64,000 bases of DNA from Christiangramia lutea (GCF_022489035.1 NZ_JAKVTV010000005.1:124001-188000); one strand, 5' to 3'; shown: positions 52,294 through 62,773, numbered from the stretch's first letter. Notes: generated by a model not told the origin, from the letters alone. Made by a program: numbers and translations.

Positions 52294-52332
52294 CTTCTTT
52301 CTTTATGATTTCGCCCAAAGGTAGCAAAATTA

Positions 52333-53730
52333 CTAAGAGAGCTTTACGAAGGAATTTATAATTTGTCTTACGCTTTTTCGGTTAAAAATATCTGGGAATA
52401 ACTCTTCAATTATAATATAATATTCAGAGTCGATTTTTAGAGCATTATTCAAATGAAAATAACCTTTTTCTCCTTTGTTTGTGCAGAAGAACAAACCGGC
52501 AAGGCGGTATTCTATTTCAGCTGTGTTTGGATAAAACTCCAGCGCCTGAAGCATGCTGCTAATTGCAGTTTCATACTCTCCTAAGTTTATCAGAAGGTCA
52601 CACCTGGTGATCCAGGTCTCAAGCTCGTAATTTCCTAATTCAAGGCTCTTTTTATACCCCTGCTCAGCCTCCTCATAAAAATTTAGACGGTTATTGATCT
52701 TGGCATACCTTTTCCAGTAAAGTACATTCTCCTCATCAATATTTATGGCTTTATTAATGTAATAAAGCGCCTTCTGGAAGTTCTGTCTTTTTATGTAAAA
52801 ATCGGTGATCGCAATCCAGCCTTTATCAAGAAGGGGATCCTCGTGTACCGTTTGTTTATAATTCTTTAATGCCAGATCGTCACATCCAATTTTTTCAAAG
52901 CATTTACCAATTCTCAAATAGGCGAACGAAGTAGGGTCTTCCAGCTCCAGGGTGATATTGTAATTCTCGATGGCCTCGTTGTAACGCTTCAGTTTTTCCA
53001 GCACTTTACCTTTTTCCAGGTAAGCACCTACGAACCTGTCGTCACTTATAATTGCGAAATCGAATGCAGCAAGAGCCTTTTTGTATTCTTTAAGATCGAA
53101 ATATTGTTTACCAACCTGATGCCAGGCTACTTCACAATATGGGTTCTTGTTGAGGTACATGTTGAGGTAATCTACTGCCTCTTCTTTTTGCTCAAGAAAA
53201 TCAAAACAATACATAATATTGTACAGTGCGGAATAATCTTCCTCATCGGCCTCCAGGCACTTCATGAAACTGTATTTCGCATTTTCGAAATCTTCCAGGA
53301 AAAGGTATTCCATACCCATTAAAGAAAATATTTCAGCATCCTCTAATGTAATTTCCAGTGCAGACTGCAGCATTTTGATCGCTTCAGTATGCATATCCCT
53401 TTTAGAATAGATCTGAGCCTTTTGAATATAGATCTCCTCATTTGAAGTTTCCAGTTCTTTTAGCTCATTTAGAATTCCATCTGCCAGATCGAGTTTGTCT
53501 TCAAAAACTAGGATTTCTACCTTGAATAACCTTAAATTCACAGAAGTAGGGTGCTGAGCCAGCCCCATCTTCACGGCCCTTTTGGCAAGCGAGATCTTAC
53601 CATTTTCAAGATAATGATTGATAATGTTTTCAAACTCATTCGAATCGAAGAACAAAACATCATTAGTTTTAAGCATAGATTCGAATCGGGCAAGTGAGAA
53701 ATTATCTTCTTCGTTATGGCTTAATTGCAT
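52333..53730 (-). CDS. Tetratricopeptide repeat protein
   Basis: 465 aa, no signal peptide. About ten TPR units fill the protein (for example ALYNIMYCFDFLEQKEEAVD, AIENYNITLELEDPTSFAYL, ALYYINKAINIDEENVLYWK). Likely cytoplasmic scaffold. First gene of the TPR-DUF368-DUF368-aroE cluster; the gap to the next gene is 39 bp. Confidence 0.85.
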   Translation of the reverse strand: MQLSHNEEDNFSLARFESMLKTNDVLFFDSNEFENIINHYLENGKISLAKRAVKMGLAQHPTSVNLRLFKVEILVFEDKLDLADGILNELKELETSNEEIYIQKAQIYSKRDMHTEAIKMLQSALEITLEDAEIFSLMGMEYLFLEDFENAKYSFMKCLEADEEDYSALYNIMYCFDFLEQKEEAVDYLNMYLNKNPYCEVAWHQVGKQYFDLKEYKKALAAFDFAIISDDRFVGAYLEKGKVLEKLKRYNEAIENYNITLELEDPTSFAYLRIGKCFEKIGCDDLALKNYKQTVHEDPLLDKGWIAITDFYIKRQNFQKALYYINKAINIDEENVLYWKRYAKINNRLNFYEEAEQGYKKSLELGNYELETWITRCDLLINLGEYETAISSMLQALEFYPNTAEIEYRLAGLFFCTNKGEKGYFHLNNALKIDSEYYIIIEELFPDIFNRKSVRQIINSFVKLS

Positions 53731-53817
53731 AAGAGAGGGATTAAGGGATTTCTACTGTACTAAAGTTATAAATGATTAAAAGTGATTTGGGAAATACTCT
53801 CTATTGTTGTTAACAAA

Positions 53818-55032
53818 TTAATTAACATCCCTGTCATTGTTTTCAATCTCACAGAGTATGTCAACAATAATGCCACAACCTTTCAGGATTTCCTCATTAG
53901 AGATGGTTAGTGGCGGAGTAAGCCGCACTGCCCGTTTTTCGAACAATAGCCAGAAGAGAATGAGTTGTTTTTCTTTAGCTCTTAAAACAACCTTATCGGC
54001 AATTTCGGCAGATTTTAGAATAAGGGCGAGCATAAGACCTTTTCCTCTAATTTCTTCAATAAGAGGATGCTGTAAGTGTTTTCTGAACAATTTTTCCTTT
54101 TCCAGGCCCTGCTGAATAAGGTCGGTATCAGTGATTTCCCTTAGAGTTGCCAAAGCTGCTGATGCAATTAAAGGATTCCCTCCGAAAGTCGTGATATGAC
54201 CCAGTTTGGGATTATCCATTAACAGGTCCATTAATTCTTCTGATGCTGAAAAAGCACCTATAGGTAAGCCTCCGCCCATTCCTTTACCCAGAGCGACAAT
54301 ATCTGGAACCACTTTGAAGTTTTCGAATCCAAAGAGTTTCCCTGTTCGTCCAAAACCGGGTTGGATCTCATCAAGAATAAGCAAGGCTCCAACTTCCTGA
54401 CACCTTTCCTTCACTTTCTTCAGATAATCATTCACAGGCATGATAAAACCAGCTCCGCCCTGGATGGTTTCCAGGATTACCCCGGCAGTTTCTGAAGTGA
54501 TTTTTTGAAGATCTTCTTCTTTATTAAAAGCAATAAAAGAAATATTGCCTATCAATGGTCTGAATGGCTTCACCCGTTCTTCATAGTCCATCAGGCTTAA
54601 AGAACCCATAGTATTTCCATGATACGCACTTTTCGCAGCAATAATCTGGCTTCTTCCGGTTGCCCGGCGAGCAAGTTTCATGGCTCCTTCAATCGCCTCT
54701 GTCCCTGAGTTCACGAGGTAGGTTTTGTTTAAAGGATCTGGTAAATGCTCTGCAAGAAGCCTGGTTAGTTCTACGGCTGGTTTCTGGGCATATTCGCCAT
54801 ATACCATCACATGAAGATATTTTTCAGCCTGTTTCTTAATGGAATTTACAACCCTTGGGTGGGAATGCCCCAGGCTACAGGCCGATACACCAGCAACAAA
54901 ATCGAGGTGCTCCTTACCGTCTGTTGTTACGATATAAGATCCTTTAGCATGAGAAACTTCCAATGCGAGTGGATGCGGAGTAGTTTGTGCCTGATATTTT
55001 ATAAAGTCTTCCTTCAACACTTCATTATTCAA
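53818..55032 (-). CDS. Class III PLP aminotransferase
   Basis: 404 aa. Contains the class III pattern VSACSLGHSHPRV, NSGTEAIEGAMKLARRATGR, LLILDEIQPGFGRTGKLFGF and the PLP lysine in PDIVALGKGMGGGLPIGAF. Related to acetylornithine/ornithine and other omega-aminotransferases; amino-group donor cannot be fixed. No arg genes nearby. Overlaps the OstA-like gene by 8 bp and is therefore co-transcribed with it. Confidence 0.88.
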   Translation of the reverse strand: MNNEVLKEDFIKYQAQTTPHPLALEVSHAKGSYIVTTDGKEHLDFVAGVSACSLGHSHPRVVNSIKKQAEKYLHVMVYGEYAQKPAVELTRLLAEHLPDPLNKTYLVNSGTEAIEGAMKLARRATGRSQIIAAKSAYHGNTMGSLSLMDYEERVKPFRPLIGNISFIAFNKEEDLQKITSETAGVILETIQGGAGFIMPVNDYLKKVKERCQEVGALLILDEIQPGFGRTGKLFGFENFKVVPDIVALGKGMGGGLPIGAFSASEELMDLLMDNPKLGHITTFGGNPLIASAALATLREITDTDLIQQGLEKEKLFRKHLQHPLIEEIRGKGLMLALILKSAEIADKVVLRAKEKQLILFWLLFEKRAVRLTPPLTISNEEILKGCGIIVDILCEIENNDRDVN

Positions 55033-56800
55033 TTGACTTTTTCAAGCTGTCATTTTCTTTAAGGCTTTCCTTGATGGTGTTCTGGATCGTGTCAGTTTTA
55101 AAATTAAGACTGTCCGCTTTCCTGTTCTGAAGGATCTTAGGATTCAGTCTTGAATTTTCGTTGAGTAACAGGTCGTCCTCCTCCCGTTCTTCAAAAAATT
55201 CTTCAGGTTCATCGGGTAAAGCTATACCCTTGATCTTTTTTAGTTCCGGTTCGGGCTGATCCTTAAAAAGGCCTTCCTTGGAAAGTATCTGTTCCTCACC
55301 ACGCCAGTTGAACCCCTGCAACTGTCGGGCATTTGGCGGAAATTCCTGTTCTGGTGTGAGATTGCCGTCCACACGATTATAATAATAGATGTCCCGTATC
55401 TGCTGTTCCTCGAAGAATATCTCTACCGAACTCGCGAGCGTTTTATTGATTCCGATCAAATCGTTATTCTCATTCCGCATGTAATTGAGCGTTTCGGTAT
55501 TCTTGTCTATTATAACCCGTTCCATCGAATTATCCTTGAAATAACCGGTAAGTTCCTTTCCTTTTAGTTGATTGTAACCTTCAATGGTATCCTTTTGAAT
55601 AAGAAAAGCATTATCAAAAACCAGTAAAGAATCAAGCTGCTCCGTTTTAGTATTGCTTTGCAGGTGAATACTATCCCCGGTCATTTGATTGTTGCCCGAC
55701 CAGAGTACCGGTTTGCCATTCCCCATGCTGCTGATATTTATAAGTTTGGTAAGTCCTGTTTCCTGATCTGAATAAATAGAATCGCTTCGACCACTCATAG
55801 GATTCTCGCCGGTTTGGTCTTCTTTAAAGATCCTAACATCATAAAAACCTCTAATTATCCTCTTTTCGGGTTTACCAGTGATCATGATAGTATCACTATG
55901 AATAAATAGGGTATCTCTTTCCTGTAAACTTGCCGCAACAGCTTTTTTTGTGATAAATACTGAATCTTTATCCCGGAAAACCTCGGCATAATGACCAGTA
56001 ACCTGGCTGTCATTAATGGTGTCTATTACCCGTATATTATTAGTAGCTGATGCAAAACTATTTTCCCTGTTGAAGTACAGACTGTCTCCTTTTAAGATCC
56101 TGTTCTCATAATCTATTCGGGAGTTCTTTACGAAATAGCCATTATCTGCCCTTGTGTCATAAAAACCTCTTTCACAATAAACCGTGCTCGTTTCACTTAC
56201 AATAGTGGAAGGACCATATAAATAGGCATGTCCCGATTCAGAATAAAAATCCAGCTGCTCAGAGTTAATGGTATATTCTGGATTGGTAACTACAACCTCG
56301 TTAATAAAACTGTATTTATCTTCTTCCATATAATAACGCCCTACCGTGCTGGTAAGAACACTAGCGGTATCGGTTACTTTTCCACCACTTCTATAGTAAG
56401 CCTGTTGTTTTAATCGGTCAAAGAAAAGACTGTCTGTTTCCAGAGTAGTTTGGGGCCGGGTCATTCTTACATTTCCGCTGGCAAAAGCAAATTCGGTATT
56501 ACCATTATATTCCGCATAATTACTTGTCATTCTAACACTATCTCCTTGTTGCATTCGAATATTACCGTAGGCCTTGAAGAAATTGGCGTTTTTATAAAAA
56601 ACGGCATTATCGCACCAAACCTCAATTCCGTCATGATCGAAATAAACCTGGTTGTTGACTTTACTAAGGATTAAAGCGCCTGGATATTTATCTTCATTCT
56701 TCAGTGTTCGGTCTGAATCATAATTGATTTCCTGATTCGTCTGAGCCATTAACTGAAAAGAAAAAAGCAAAAGGAATATGGTAAAAAAGTAAGTTTTCAA
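55025..56800 (-). CDS. OstA/LptA-like periplasmic protein
   Basis: 591 aa with signal peptide MKTYFFTIFLLLFSFQLMAQ. Repeated OstA-type beta strands follow (VWCDNAVFYKNANFFKAYGN, YAEYNGNTEFAFASGNVRMT, TLETDSLFFDRLKQQAYYRS), as in LptA and the N-terminal part of LptD, which form the lipopolysaccharide bridge. This long OstA-like form is common in Bacteroidota. The C-terminal 100 residues are charged and probably disordered. Confidence 0.85.
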   Translation of the reverse strand: MKTYFFTIFLLLFSFQLMAQTNQEINYDSDRTLKNEDKYPGALILSKVNNQVYFDHDGIEVWCDNAVFYKNANFFKAYGNIRMQQGDSVRMTSNYAEYNGNTEFAFASGNVRMTRPQTTLETDSLFFDRLKQQAYYRSGGKVTDTASVLTSTVGRYYMEEDKYSFINEVVVTNPEYTINSEQLDFYSESGHAYLYGPSTIVSETSTVYCERGFYDTRADNGYFVKNSRIDYENRILKGDSLYFNRENSFASATNNIRVIDTINDSQVTGHYAEVFRDKDSVFITKKAVAASLQERDTLFIHSDTIMITGKPEKRIIRGFYDVRIFKEDQTGENPMSGRSDSIYSDQETGLTKLINISSMGNGKPVLWSGNNQMTGDSIHLQSNTKTEQLDSLLVFDNAFLIQKDTIEGYNQLKGKELTGYFKDNSMERVIIDKNTETLNYMRNENNDLIGINKTLASSVEIFFEEQQIRDIYYYNRVDGNLTPEQEFPPNARQLQGFNWRGEEQILSKEGLFKDQPEPELKKIKGIALPDEPEEFFEEREEDDLLLNENSRLNPKILQNRKADSLNFKTDTIQNTIKESLKENDSLKKSIE

Positions 56801-57027
56801 GAAGCTGAATTTTTTTCAAAAGTAAGAAATTTACGGCTAGCATTTTCTGTGAACATACTAGTAGAAAAAAGCTATGCGCTTTAAAAACTTTCTTAAAGGC
56901 AGTATAAAAAAATGTTTAAATTCTTAAACATTCACAAAATAAGATGGCTTTAAGATAAACTTAACTCTTTAAGGCAAACCGATGCTGAATTGTCTCCGTA
57001 TGTTTCTATGAAACTAAAAATTTAATT

Positions 57028-57822
57028 ATGAAAAAACCCTTAGTAAAGGTGGATGTTGTGGAAGCGTCTTCCAAAAAATCGAAAAATAATTCCCGTAGGA
57101 AATTCATTAAAATGAGTGGACTTGGAATTGCAGGAACAAGTTTTCTACTCTACGGATGTAGTGAGGAAGAATTCGATCCAGGAAATCCTCAATCTCCTTC
57201 AAATCCAGATCCTATGGAACCAACAGATCCAGGAGATGAAGTATTTGACCTTGGAAGCGGAGATGTTGGTATACTAAATTATGCATATGCCCTGGAACAG
57301 CTTGAGGCAGCATTTTATACACAGGTTCGTGCCGGGGGTTATTATGCCGGTGCTCCTCAGGAAGAGAAGGATCTAATGGACGACCTTTACAATCATGAGG
57401 TAATTCACAGAGACTTTTTTAAGGCTGCCATCACAGCGGCTGCTGGAGAAGAAAATACATTACCCGATCTTGAATTTGATGTTTCCTCTATAGATTTTGA
57501 TAGTAGAGACTCTGTTCTAGCAACAGCAATGGCTCTGGAAGATACAGGAGTAGGTGCATATAATGGAGCAGGAGATAGAATTGCGGATGCTACCTATCTC
57601 ACCCTGGCCGGAAAGATCGTTTCTGTCGAGGCAAGACATGCTTCAGCGATACGTTCCCTGATAAATCCAGATTCCGCAGATTTTGCCGGGGATGATATAG
57701 TTAATCCTGAAAATGGACTGGACGTGGCTTATGACCCATCTGAAGTATTTGACATTGCAGGTGGTTTTATTGTCACTGAATTTACAGCAGACAATCTGCC
57801 AGAACCAATGACCGGAGCATAA
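57028..57822 (+). CDS. Tat-exported ferritin-like lipoprotein
   Basis: 264 aa. A twin-arginine motif SRRKFIKMSG is followed by a hydrophobic stretch and a lipobox-like LLYGC, then a Pro/Asp-rich linker. The core is a ferritin-like domain (ALEQLEAAFYTQV, YNHEVIHRDFFKAAI, SVEARHASAIRSL) with the E...ExxH and E...ExxH metal-ligand pattern. Likely folded with metal before export. Function unknown, perhaps iron or oxidative-stress related. Partner gene follows after 24 bp. Confidence 0.82.
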   Translation: MKKPLVKVDVVEASSKKSKNNSRRKFIKMSGLGIAGTSFLLYGCSEEEFDPGNPQSPSNPDPMEPTDPGDEVFDLGSGDVGILNYAYALEQLEAAFYTQVRAGGYYAGAPQEEKDLMDDLYNHEVIHRDFFKAAITAAAGEENTLPDLEFDVSSIDFDSRDSVLATAMALEDTGVGAYNGAGDRIADATYLTLAGKIVSVEARHASAIRSLINPDSADFAGDDIVNPENGLDVAYDPSEVFDIAGGFIVTEFTADNLPEPMTGA

Positions 57823-57846
57823 TCTACTAACCTTAAAAACAAAATT

Positions 57847-58719
57847 ATGAGTATAATAAAATTATTGGATGAATTTTCATCTGAAAAACTAACAACAAAA
57901 TCTTCTTCTAGAAGAGAGATGTTCAATACATTGGGATCTTTTGGGAAAAAGGCAGCAGCAGCTGCAGTGCCATTTGGTCTGGCAACTTCCGGAAAAGCAA
58001 AAGCGGCTACAGCTGCTTTTTTCCAGGGGAATTCTGCAGTCGATGCTTTACAATTAGCACTTACACTAGAATATCTCGAAGCTGAATTCTATATAAAAGC
58101 TTTAGAATCTGGAGTGCTGCCAGCAGGACGTGCAGAAACTGTATATATGCAAATTTCTAAGCACGAATCTGCTCACGTAGATTTTCTGCGTGCAGGACTG
58201 GAAGGTGCAGGAGCAACTCCCGTAGAATCTCCAACCTTTGATTTTACTGCCGGGGGAGCTTTTGATCCTTTTAACGATAATGGAATTGGTCAGGAAACAG
58301 CTTATGCTCAATTACTAGCATTAGCTCAGGCTTTTGAAGATACTGGAGTGAGAGCTTATAAAGGACAGGCTGGAAATTTAATGGGTACAGCATTTCTGGA
58401 ACCAGCGCTTCAAATCCATTCGGTAGAGGCAAGACACGCTTCTGAAATTAGAAGAATTAGAGGCCTGGAAGGTTGGATCACCGGAAGTATGAGAGGCGAT
58501 GGTATGCCAGAAGCAACTCAGGCGGTTTATGATGGAGAAGAGAATGTGATGCAGGGCGGAGTAAACGTAACCGGGCTAAATTTTGCAGACCCTATTGTAG
58601 GTGATGTAACCGAAGCGGTTACTCAGGCTTTTGATGAACCAATAACTGCCGAAACCGCAACTGCGATAGCAAGCCTGTTTATCGTTTCCGATTCAGACGG
58701 AGATGATTCAGACGGATAG
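57847..58719 (+). CDS. Tat-exported ferritin-like protein, paralog of the previous gene
   Basis: 290 aa. SSRREMFNTLGSFGKKAAAA is a twin-arginine signal with an Ala-rich core and probable cleavage near GKAKAA. Ferritin-like core: LTLEYLEAEFYIKALESG, KHESAHVDFLRAGL and HSVEARHASEIRRIRG. Same metal-ligand pattern as its neighbour but no lipobox, so free in the periplasm while its partner is anchored. Acidic C-terminus. Ends before a strong terminator. Confidence 0.82.
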   Translation: MSIIKLLDEFSSEKLTTKSSSRREMFNTLGSFGKKAAAAAVPFGLATSGKAKAATAAFFQGNSAVDALQLALTLEYLEAEFYIKALESGVLPAGRAETVYMQISKHESAHVDFLRAGLEGAGATPVESPTFDFTAGGAFDPFNDNGIGQETAYAQLLALAQAFEDTGVRAYKGQAGNLMGTAFLEPALQIHSVEARHASEIRRIRGLEGWITGSMRGDGMPEATQAVYDGEENVMQGGVNVTGLNFADPIVGDVTEAVTQAFDEPITAETATAIASLFIVSDSDGDDSDG

Positions 58720-58749
58720 TGAATAAGAAAAATTAATATCCTATAAACG

Positions 58750-58779
58750 AAAAAGCCCCGCCAGAAGCGGGGCTTTTTC
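58750..58779. terminator. Bidirectional terminator between ferritin-like pair and purA
   Basis: AAAAGCCCCGC (58751-58761) / GCGGGGCTTTT (58767-58777), 11 perfect pairs with A and T runs on both sides, serving both converging operons. Confidence 0.9.
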
Positions 58780-58798
58780 TATTTCAATAGAAAAAAAT

Positions 58799-60070
58799 CT
58801 ATCTTTTAATTGTTTGTTTTCTATCGGGACCAACAGAAACGATGGTAATAGGTGTTTCCAGTTCCTTTTCCAGGAAGTCTACATAATCATTGAATTCCTT
58901 TGGCAGTGAAGAAGAATCGGTCATTTTTGTGAGATCTTCTTTCCATCCTTTTACTTCTGTATAAACAGGTTCAAGATTTTCAGGTTCAATATTATAAGGA
59001 AGGTGAGTTATAGTCTCTCCTTTGTATTTATAAGCTGTACATACTTTTAAGGTGTCAAACCCGCTAAGCACATCACCTTTCATCATAATTAGCTGGGTAA
59101 TACCATTCACCTGAACGGCATACTTCAATGCTACAAGGTCCAGCCATCCACATCTTCTTTTTCTACCGGTGGTGGCTCCAAATTCATTTCCTATGCGTCC
59201 CATTTTTTCACCTACTTCATCAAAAAGTTCGGTAGGGAAGGGACCACTACCAACTCTGGTGGTATAAGCTTTAAAAATACCGAATGCTTCGCCTATTTCT
59301 CTTGGTGCAACTCCAAGACCTGTACAGGCTCCGGCTGCCGTAGTATTCGAAGAAGTCACAAATGGATAAGTTCCAAAATCTATATCCAGTAAAGAGCCCT
59401 GAGCTCCTTCAGCAAGGATACTTTTACCTTCTTTCATCGATCTGTGAAGGTATTCTTCGCTATCTATAAAAGTTAATTCCTTCAGGGTTTCCACGGCATC
59501 ACAGAATTCTCTTTCCAGTTCTTTCAGGTTATATTGAATATTCACATCGTAGAAAGCGATCATTTTCTCATGCTTATCGGCAAGGGCACGATATCTCTCT
59601 TTCCAGTCTTCTAGTTCAAGATCGCCAACACGCAATCCATTTCTTCCAGTCTTGTCCATATAAGTAGGTCCTATTCCTTTGAGAGTAGATCCTATTTTTG
59701 CCTTTCCTTTTGAAGCTTCAGAAGCTGCATCCAGAAGTCTGTGCGTTGGAAGGATTAAATGAGCTTTTCTTGAAATAAGTAGCTTAGACTTATAATCGAT
59801 ATTATGTTTTGCCAGGTTATCCAGTTCTCTTTTAAAGATCACCGGGTCTATCACTACACCATTACCTACAAGGTTTATGCTGTCATCGTGGAAAATTCCA
59901 GATGGGATAGTGTGTAAAACATGTTTCTGACCGTCAAATTCTAATGTATGACCGGCATTAGGGCCACCCTGAAAACGAGCAATAATATCGTATTTTGAGG
60001 TAAGGACGTCAACAATTTTGCCTTTTCCTTCATCACCCCATTGAAGACCTAGTAGTAAATCTACTGCCAT
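58799..60070 (-). CDS. purA: Adenylosuccinate synthetase
   Basis: 423 aa. First committed step from IMP to AMP: joins aspartate to IMP using GTP. Shows the N-terminal LGLQWGDEGKGKIVD P-loop-like motif, GPNAGHTLEF, KGIGPTYMDK, GRKRRCGWLDLVALKYA and the C-terminal SVGPDRKQTI. Complete, normal length. Last gene of rel-fur-purA, 12 bp after fur. Confidence 0.97.
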   Translation of the reverse strand: MAVDLLLGLQWGDEGKGKIVDVLTSKYDIIARFQGGPNAGHTLEFDGQKHVLHTIPSGIFHDDSINLVGNGVVIDPVIFKRELDNLAKHNIDYKSKLLISRKAHLILPTHRLLDAASEASKGKAKIGSTLKGIGPTYMDKTGRNGLRVGDLELEDWKERYRALADKHEKMIAFYDVNIQYNLKELEREFCDAVETLKELTFIDSEEYLHRSMKEGKSILAEGAQGSLLDIDFGTYPFVTSSNTTAAGACTGLGVAPREIGEAFGIFKAYTTRVGSGPFPTELFDEVGEKMGRIGNEFGATTGRKRRCGWLDLVALKYAVQVNGITQLIMMKGDVLSGFDTLKVCTAYKYKGETITHLPYNIEPENLEPVYTEVKGWKEDLTKMTDSSSLPKEFNDYVDFLEKELETPITIVSVGPDRKQTIKR

Positions 60071-60082
60071 GAATTTCTAAAC

Positions 60083-60538
60083 TTAATTGGTTGATTTTTT
60101 ATTTCCGTAAAAGTAGAGTGAATGTTTCTTGATCTCAATATCAAAAACCTCTTCAATGGTTTGTTTGATACTTTGTATCCTGGGATCGCAAAACTCTATC
60201 ACTTCTCCGGTATCTGTAAGTATAATATGATCGTGCTGCCTGTCAAAATAAGACTTTTCATATTGTGCCTGATTCTGACCAAACTGATGCTTTCTTACCA
60301 AACCACACTCGAGTAATAATTCAATAGTATTATAAAGTGTAGCCCGACTCACTCGATATTTTTTGTTCTTCATTTTAATATAAAGAGACTCAATATCGAA
60401 GTGATCATCAGAATTATAGATCTCCTGAAGAATAGCAAAACGCTCCGGAGTTTTCCGGTGTCCTTTTTCTTCAAGATATTTAGTGAAAACGTTCTTAACG
60501 ACCGCCTGGTCGTTCTTATTTACGACTTTTTTGCTCAT
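60083..60538 (-). CDS. Fur-family transcriptional regulator
   Basis: 151 aa. Winged-helix N-terminus ([38 protein letters not shown]) and the metal-binding [18 protein letters not shown]. The C-terminal CxxC structural zinc pair common in Fur is absent, leaving a single Cys in FCDP. May act as Fur (iron) or another metal/peroxide sensor of the family. Lies 24 bp after rel. Confidence 0.9.
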   Translation of the reverse strand: MSKKVVNKNDQAVVKNVFTKYLEEKGHRKTPERFAILQEIYNSDDHFDIESLYIKMKNKKYRVSRATLYNTIELLLECGLVRKHQFGQNQAQYEKSYFDRQHDHIILTDTGEVIEFCDPRIQSIKQTIEEVFDIEIKKHSLYFYGNKKSTN

Positions 60539-60562
60539 AATTTGCTTTGCAAAGGTATAAGT

Positions 60563-62773
60563 TTATTCACGGCTAACCTTGTCTATCCCGTTAATTTTTT
60601 TCAGCCTTTGAATGATGGTATTCAGGATATTATTATTCTTCACAACCAGGGTGATCCGCCCGCTAAAGATCCCGTCTGAACTGTCAAAATTCAGGTTTTT
60701 CATGTTCACGTGCATATTGCTGGAGATCTCTTTAGTGATCTCACTAACAAGACCCAGGTTGTCTATTCCCTGCAGCCTGATCACGGCAACAAAGTCCTGT
60801 TGAGAACTGTCTATCCATTTTGCCTGGATGATCCTGTAGGCGTAATTGCTTTGTAGCTGAAGAGCATTCGGGCAGTCCTTCTTATGAACTTTTATGCCGT
60901 CGTTTACTGAAATAAAACCAAAAACGCTATCCCCTGGAATTGGATTACAACAATTGGATAATTTGTATTCCAGCTTTTCTTCTTCCTTTCCGAAAACCAG
61001 CTGGTCATACTTGGCCGTGATCTCTTCTTTGTCAAGATCTGTTGCGACCTGCGACTTTTTGATCTTATTTTTAAAATAACTTACCAGAGCATTGCTTCTG
61101 GAATTTGCAAAATCCTTCAGCATTTTATTGTCGATCTTTCCAATTCCAACCCGGTAGAAAAGGTCCAGGCTTGTTTTAAGATTGAAAAAAACTACCAGTT
61201 CATTAATAGATTTCTCGTTGAACTGAATTTTCTGGGCCTTTAATTTCCTGGCCAGTATGGCTTTTCCTTCTTCGGCGATTTCTTTTTTCTCTTCCTTCAG
61301 AGAAGATTTTATTTTGGCTCGTGCCCTCGCAGTGTTCGCATAATCCAGCCAGTTTATATTTGGTTTGGCGTTATCTGAAGTTATGATCTCTACCTGGTCA
61401 CCACTTTTAAGTTCATGACTAAGAGGTACAAGTTTATTGTTTACCCGTGCTCCACGCGTATGTATACCAATTTCTGTATGAATACTGAAGGCGAAATCTA
61501 ATGGCGTAGAACCTTTTGGCAGGGATTTTAGATCTCCTTGCGGAGTAAAAACAAAAATCTCCTTGGAGTAGAGGTTCAGTTTGAATTGCTCTACAAAATC
61601 TACGGCATTTACATCCGGACTTTCCAGTGCTTCCTGCAAACGGGTAACCCATTCTTCAAACCCTCTTTCCTCTTTGTTATTTTTACCTTGCTTGTATTTA
61701 TAGTGAGCGGCATAACCTTTCTCAGCGATCTCGTTCATGCGCTCGCTTCTAATTTGCACCTCCACCCATCTGCCTTTTGGTCCCATTACCGTAATGTGTA
61801 GGGCTTCATATCCGGTAGATTTAGGGGAAGAGATCCAGTCTCTTAATCTCGTGGGATTAGGCCTGAAGTGGTCTGTTACGATAGAATATATTTTCCAGGC
61901 CAGGAATTTTTCTTGAGAAGGTTCACTATTGTAAATGATCCTGATCGCAAACTTATCGTAGATTTCATCAAAACTTATATCCTGGGCCTTGATCTTTCTG
62001 TTAATGGAATAGATCGATTTCGGACGACCTTTAATTTCATAATCAAGATCTTCCTTGTCCAGGCTATCCTGGATAACCTTGCTGAATTCTTTAATATAGG
62101 CATCCTGCTCTTCCTTACTTTCCTTGATCTTGGTGAGGATATCCTGGTAAACTTCCGGCTCGGTATATTTCAGTCCCAGGTCTTCCAGTTCGGTTTTAAT
62201 ATTATATAACCCAATTCGGTGGGCCAGGGGAGCGTAAATATAAAGTGTTTCCGAAGCAATTTTCACCTGTTTGTCCGGTCGCATTGCATCCATGGTTTGC
62301 ATATTATGCAACCTGTCTGCGATCTTAATAATAATTACCCTTACGTCATCATTCAGGGTAAGCAGCATTTTCCTGAAATTCTCTGCCTGCAGGGAAACAT
62401 CTTTGTCCTTTTTAAGGCTTGATATTTTTGTGAGTCCGTCCACGATCTTTGCCACGGTTTCACCAAACATTTCCCTTAGGTCATCGAGAGTATATTTAGT
62501 GTCTTCTACCACATCGTGAAGTAATGCTGCCGCAATGGAGGTGGCATCAAGTCCAATCTCAGATGCTACTATTTTTGCTACGGCAATGGGATGGAAGATA
62601 TAGGCTTCCCCAGATTTACGGCGCTGGTCTTTGTGCGCATCAACTGCCGTATCAAACGCCTTCCTGATAAGTTTCTTGTCATCTTCAGAAAGTGTTTGAT
62701 AACTTATACGCAGTAACTCCTTATACTGCCTTGCAATTTGCTTGTTTTCTTTTGCTATTGCTGCCTCTGTCAT
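60563..62773 (-). CDS. Bifunctional (p)ppGpp synthetase/hydrolase, RelA/SpoT family
   Basis: 736 aa, full-length Rel. HD hydrolase domain with IAAALLHDVVEDT, synthetase domain with KGRPKSIYSINRKIKAQ and STGYEALHITVMGPKGRWVE, TGS domain (FVFTPQGDLKSLPKGSTPLD), and a C-terminal ACT domain. The HD motif looks intact, so both making and breaking (p)ppGpp are expected. It is first in the rel-fur-purA cluster, placing stringent control beside purine synthesis. Confidence 0.95.
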   Translation of the reverse strand: MTEAAIAKENKQIARQYKELLRISYQTLSEDDKKLIRKAFDTAVDAHKDQRRKSGEAYIFHPIAVAKIVASEIGLDATSIAAALLHDVVEDTKYTLDDLREMFGETVAKIVDGLTKISSLKKDKDVSLQAENFRKMLLTLNDDVRVIIIKIADRLHNMQTMDAMRPDKQVKIASETLYIYAPLAHRIGLYNIKTELEDLGLKYTEPEVYQDILTKIKESKEEQDAYIKEFSKVIQDSLDKEDLDYEIKGRPKSIYSINRKIKAQDISFDEIYDKFAIRIIYNSEPSQEKFLAWKIYSIVTDHFRPNPTRLRDWISSPKSTGYEALHITVMGPKGRWVEVQIRSERMNEIAEKGYAAHYKYKQGKNNKEERGFEEWVTRLQEALESPDVNAVDFVEQFKLNLYSKEIFVFTPQGDLKSLPKGSTPLDFAFSIHTEIGIHTRGARVNNKLVPLSHELKSGDQVEIITSDNAKPNINWLDYANTARARAKIKSSLKEEKKEIAEEGKAILARKLKAQKIQFNEKSINELVVFFNLKTSLDLFYRVGIGKIDNKMLKDFANSRSNALVSYFKNKIKKSQVATDLDKEEITAKYDQLVFGKEEEKLEYKLSNCCNPIPGDSVFGFISVNDGIKVHKKDCPNALQLQSNYAYRIIQAKWIDSSQQDFVAVIRLQGIDNLGLVSEITKEISSNMHVNMKNLNFDSSDGIFSGRITLVVKNNNILNTIIQRLKKINGIDKVSRE

